From: Buxus sempervirens
Lineage: Eukaryota; Streptophyta; Magnoliopsida; Buxales; Buxaceae
Length of the DNA stretch: 64,000 nucleotides
Assembly (NCBI GenBank): GCA_947561395.2
Contig: OX387184.1
Span: forward strand, 8,432,001 to 8,496,000
Direction: 5' to 3'
Of the stretch, positions 60,789-64,000 are shown piece after piece (the stretch's first letter is position 1; each line of letters opens with the position of its first letter). The position numbers and the translations under genes are program-made. The notes under the pieces are model-generated. The model ran no database searches, was not told the DNA's origin, and worked only from the letters and a program-made list of their open reading frames with translations.

Positions 60789-61025
60789 TCAACGATTGTG
60801 GAGAGGGTCCGCGGTGTTGGGCACTCTTCTTTTGCTTGATAGGAACGGATCTAAACGAACACTTTCTTGTTGTTGATGTTGTTTTTCTGGCACTCTCGGT
60901 GTCTGGTCATCATCTGCCCCAACAAGAAAGGTCCCTTTCTTCCCTTCCGAAATTAACAGTGAAAGAAAGACCAAGATCATTACCTTTCGCAGCAACCCCA
61001 CAGGCTGAAACCTTCGAAAGTGCAT
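60789..61025 (-). CDS. CLE-family peptide precursor (CLE25-like)
   Basis: A 78-residue precursor. A basic start and a hydrophobic stretch (VMILVFLSLLI, about 15-25) make a secretory signal. A variable polar middle follows, and the C-terminus is SKRRVPNTADPLHNR directly before the stop. This is the CLE motif at residues 66-77: it keeps R, V68, P69, D73, P74, H76 and N77, but the usual Gly-Pro at positions 6-7 is Thr-Ala. CLE peptides are secreted, trimmed and sensed by CLV1-type receptor kinases, acting in meristem and vascular signalling. A strong polypyrimidine tract and AG (CTTTTTTAATTTCTTCAG) sit just before the ATG, so a 5' UTR intron, or an upstream exon with a different N-terminus, is possible. 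The stop follows one Arg after the core. The CLE25 resemblance is by eye. Confidence 0.78.
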   Translation of the reverse strand: MHFRRFQPVGLLRKVMILVFLSLLISEGKKGTFLVGADDDQTPRVPEKQHQQQESVRLDPFLSSKRRVPNTADPLHNR

Positions 61026-62264
61026 GTTGTCGTCCTGAAGAAATTAAAAAAGAAAAAGGTGCAGATTGTAACACAGGGTGAAGAGTGACAGGGTGTTGTA
61101 TAGCACAGTGAGAATACTTCAAGAAAGCAAACTAAAAATACCGGCTTGGTTTGAGAAGCTGAGAGTGGGAGAGGAAATAAGAAGGATTTAACTGGGTTAC
61201 GTTGTCATATCGTTTTGATGTCTTGATGCTGGTATATTTGGGAAGTATCCACTGTCTAGATACTCTTCTCCTGCTTATCTCTGTGGAATCAAACAATCAA
61301 ACACCACTTTATTTCACGTACATGTCATCGGATATTCTTTTTACTTAAGTGTTTGTCTCCTTTGAAATTAGTGAAATAACCCTTTATTGCTTCAAAAGAA
61401 GTGGATGATTTGAACCTTTGAAGTTCAGTACATTAGTCACCAGTCCTCTTTTTTCATTCAATAGATTCTTCCCTGCAACTGAAGATTTTCTAATATTATC
61501 TCCCTATAATCACGCCACAAAGGGCAGTATTTAAGGATCAAATCATTAATTAAAAGCAATGGATCCGGGTTTTGAGTACAGCTCCTAATGGAAAGGATCA
61601 AGTTCCGGTTAACTAGCTTGATTCGTCTGAGTCATGACTTGATTTGGTGGAGAACCTGGTGGCCTCTGGAGACAAATTGAAGCCTTGATGTTATTTTCAA
61701 CAAATTTTTACAGTTACGTATGGTTCCAGAAGGCCACACCTATTGTCCACAACGCCGCCTCTTGTCCGGTTTATTGGGGTTGGTGAAATGAGTGTCAATC
61801 TTTGCTTTTGTACTTTACCACCGAAGTAACGTTTGACTTCGAGACTGGGATTTGCTAGCTGGCTTATGCTTGGCAATTCCAATACAATCTGAGTTCTGAA
61901 CTCTCTCCGTTAAACTGATAAGTACCATTTCTTACTACAAGAAAAGAGGGTCCTGGCTTTATATGATAATATAGATAACCATGATCAGGAGATGTAGATA
62001 TTCGTAAGCAGAATGTAATGATGGTCTAGCAACTCACCACTATTCTTTGGCCTAAGGGGAATCCCTTAAACCAAACTAGATTGCTGGATGATCCCACCTA
62101 AATTATCCATTTGCTTCTAAACTGCTAACAATATCTTTCATCCATGGTAGAAAAGAGAGAAGCTCAATGAGCAATCTTAAACTCTATTAAAGAATCAGTA
62201 ACAAAAACACTATAGCGGAGTTTTTCTCAACAGCATATTAGCAATGCAAAGAGTCAATTACTAT
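61026..62264. other. intergenic between CLE and PPR genes
   Basis: Contains the promoter of the CLE gene and the 3' flank of the PPR gene. No gene, tRNA or repeat was recognised. Confidence 0.4.
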
Positions 62265-64000
62265 TCACCAGTAATCTTCACAAGAACAAGAACCATCAAT
62301 GAAGTGGTGGAATCGGTTCCGATCCCTCACAACAATCTTACGCCCTGTGATCTTCGATATAAGCTTTGTCACGGTATGACAGTCGGAACACACCCTTAAG
62401 TTCTTTACAATCCTAATGGTGGTCCCTGGTTGGGTGCTGATAAGCCCAAAAGCAATGGCTAGTTTCTCACTATGAACTCCAAGCAATTTCTCTTTTTCTA
62501 ATTCTCCAATGTCATGCAACACAACATCCGTCTGCGGGGAATATTCATGAGCCCTTAACCATCCATTTATCTCCTCAAGCATCAGGTAAATCTCTTTGCT
62601 CTTTTGGTGTTTCAAGTCCCCTGCAATGAACTCATGGACCTTATCATTCATTTCAATCGAGCTGCATCCTGGCTCCTTCTGAACCCCATTGCTCTTCATC
62701 ATGGTCCTCACCCTCGCCACTCCATTCCAATTGGCCGCTGAGGCATAGATATTGGAGAGGAGAATGTAGGTCCCTGAGTTTGCAAGATTGTGGTTAACAA
62801 GGAATTCAGCTATTTGTTCTCCTAGACGAATGTTCCCATGGAGCCTGCAAGCACCAAGCAATGTTCCCCATAGAACGGGATCAGGATCAATTGTCATGCT
62901 CTTGACAAGCTCATATGCCTCTTCTAAGCATCCAGCTCGCCCCAGAAGATCAACCATACACCCATAATGCTCAATCTTGGGCTCAATTCCATGTTCAGCC
63001 TTCATTGAATGGAAGAAACTTCGCCCTTCAACCACCAAACCGGCATGACTACAAGCACTAAGAACTCCAATGAACGTTATATCTGTCGGGTGGAACCGCA
63101 TTTCACACATTCTCGAGAACAGCTGCAGAGAATCTTGGCTAGAGCCATGCATTGCATACCCCACAATCATTGAATTCCATGCCACAACATCTTTATCTTT
63201 CATCTCATCGAACACCAAACGAGCATCCTCCAGACTCCCACATTTGCAGTACATATCAACTAAAGCGGTACCCACATGAACATTGACTTGAATCCCATTA
63301 CTCCCAATGTAAGAATGCACCCATCTACCCAATTCTAGAGCTCCAAGCTGTGCACACGCAGACAGCACAGAAAGCACGGTGACCTCGTTGGGTTTCACTT
63401 TGAAAGACAACATTTGTCTAAACAGAGCCAAAGACTCACCCGGACGTCCATGTTGAGTATAACCATCGATCATTACGTTCCAACACACGACGTCCCTCTC
63501 CTCCATTCCGTCAAAAAGCGCACGTGCCCGTTTAACCTCCCCGTGCTTAGCATAGCAGGTGATCATGGCCGTCAAAGAGACCAAACTCTTTTCAGGCATT
63601 GTGTCGAAAAGCTTACGTGCGGAGTCCACGTCCCCAGCTCGCGCGTAAACATCCAAAAGAGCTGTTGTGACGTAAACATCCGATTGCAATCCGAACTTGA
63701 GGGTTTGGGTATGGAGGGCTTTGCCTGGTTGAAGCGGACAGCCCTTAAGAATAGAAGAAAGCGTGAAGGCATTGGGATGGACGCCATGGGTCAGCATCTG
63801 GGAGTAAAGTAAGAAGGCATAATGGTGAAGGCCGTGGAGGACGTGGCCGTGGATAATGGCAGTCCAGAAGAAGACGTTGGGGTTAGGAGTGTGGTCGAAG
63901 AGGGATCGAGCGTAATCAACGCGGCCAAGAGAGCAGTAAGAGCGTTGGAGCTTGAAATTCAAAATGGGGTGGTGCTCTAATCCGTTACGGAGAAGAGCAG
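62265..64000 (-). CDS. PPR-DYW RNA-editing factor, ELI1-like (partial, 5' end outside window)
   Basis: A PLS-class pentatricopeptide protein, read open from the window edge to TAG at 62265-62267, so the N-terminus (including any chloroplast transit peptide) is missing; about 577 codons are visible. Repeats of about 31-36 residues run through residues 1-400 (for example DVVCWNVMIDGYTQHGRPGE and DVVAWNSMIVGYAMHGSSQD). Next come the E region and a DYW domain with HSEKLAIAFGL, CSDCHTVTKLISKITG and a terminal CSCEDYW, which carries the deaminase zinc signature. The gene looks intronless. Such proteins edit specific C residues in chloroplast RNA. The order of motifs matches my memory of Arabidopsis ELI1 (At4g37380), in keeping with the synteny to the left; the edited target cannot be read from this. 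Confidence 0.93.
   Translation of the reverse strand, partial: ALLRNGLEHHPILNFKLQRSYCSLGRVDYARSLFDHTPNPNVFFWTAIIHGHVLHGLHHYAFLLYSQMLTHGVHPNAFTLSSILKGCPLQPGKALHTQTLKFGLQSDVYVTTALLDVYARAGDVDSARKLFDTMPEKSLVSLTAMITCYAKHGEVKRARALFDGMEERDVVCWNVMIDGYTQHGRPGESLALFRQMLSFKVKPNEVTVLSVLSACAQLGALELGRWVHSYIGSNGIQVNVHVGTALVDMYCKCGSLEDARLVFDEMKDKDVVAWNSMIVGYAMHGSSQDSLQLFSRMCEMRFHPTDITFIGVLSACSHAGLVVEGRSFFHSMKAEHGIEPKIEHYGCMVDLLGRAGCLEEAYELVKSMTIDPDPVLWGTLLGACRLHGNIRLGEQIAEFLVNHNLANSGTYILLSNIYASAANWNGVARVRTMMKSNGVQKEPGCSSIEMNDKVHEFIAGDLKHQKSKEIYLMLEEINGWLRAHEYSPQTDVVLHDIGELEKEKLLGVHSEKLAIAFGLISTQPGTTIRIVKNLRVCSDCHTVTKLISKITGRKIVVRDRNRFHHFIDGSCSCEDYW

Noticed and set aside
1-64000. tRNA genes, rRNA, CRISPR arrays, bacterial operons
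   Set aside because: No cloverleaf with A and B boxes, no rRNA similarity and no spaced direct-repeat array was seen by eye; the sequence is plant nuclear DNA. A dedicated tRNA scan would be needed to exclude single tRNAs.

Overview
The window is nuclear DNA of a flowering plant. Multi-exon genes have GT-AG introns and a land-plant gene set (CrRLK1L receptor kinase, WPP-domain protein, CYP81 cytochromes P450, a DYW-class PPR protein, a CLE peptide). The DNA is AT-rich with long, repeat-laden introns, and there are many short non-autonomous transposons and LINE remnants. The order MEE59-like, CYP81 pair, ELI1-like PPR repeats, from memory, the Arabidopsis chromosome 4 block around At4g37300-At4g37380, so a dicot or other non-grass angiosperm with microsynteny to that block is likely. 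The species cannot be named from this alone.

Layout. 1-3.5 kb is intergenic with one hAT-like MITE. 3.48-5.96 kb (-) is an intronless CrRLK1L receptor kinase with a 63-bp triple repeat just upstream of its start. 8.78-32.09 kb (-) is a single large gene, the Y-family DNA polymerase REV1. I resolved it into 23 phase-consistent exons (1150 codons plus stop) over 23.3 kb, with introns holding MITEs, RNase H-like LINE remnants and microsatellite. 32.2-35 kb is a cluster of repeats and hAT-like elements. 35.2-36.4 kb (-) is a bHLH113-type transcription factor in five exons. 37.4-38.2 kb holds two related hAT-like elements. 39.0-39.9 kb (+) is an MEE59-like small gene. 40-45.4 kb is gene-poor with LINE debris and a 191-bp tandem duplication. 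45.5-46.0 kb (-) is a WPP-domain protein. 46.9-50.2 and 51.1-52.7 kb (-) are two tandem CYP81-type P450 genes, the second with a frameshifted C-terminus. 53.2-54.2 kb (-) is a truncated, decayed KIN-7 kinesin 5' fragment. 55-58 kb is repeat-rich. 58.6-60.2 kb (+) is a conserved intronless plant protein of unknown function. 60.8-61.0 kb (-) is a small CLE-type peptide precursor. 62.3-64.0 kb (-) is an ELI1-like PPR-DYW editing factor running off the window.

The genes do not form a pathway. The only functional group is the CYP81 pair, which arose by tandem duplication. The most informative structure beyond the genes is transposon biology: three hAT-like MITE families with readable 8-bp target duplications, one composite element sharing a single outer duplication, a polyA-tailed retroposon, and two insertions consisting of almost nothing but a poly(A) tail. 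I found no convincing undescribed system; the best leads are the unusual CLE core, the kinesin fragment, the P450 frameshift and the composite and micro-insertions.
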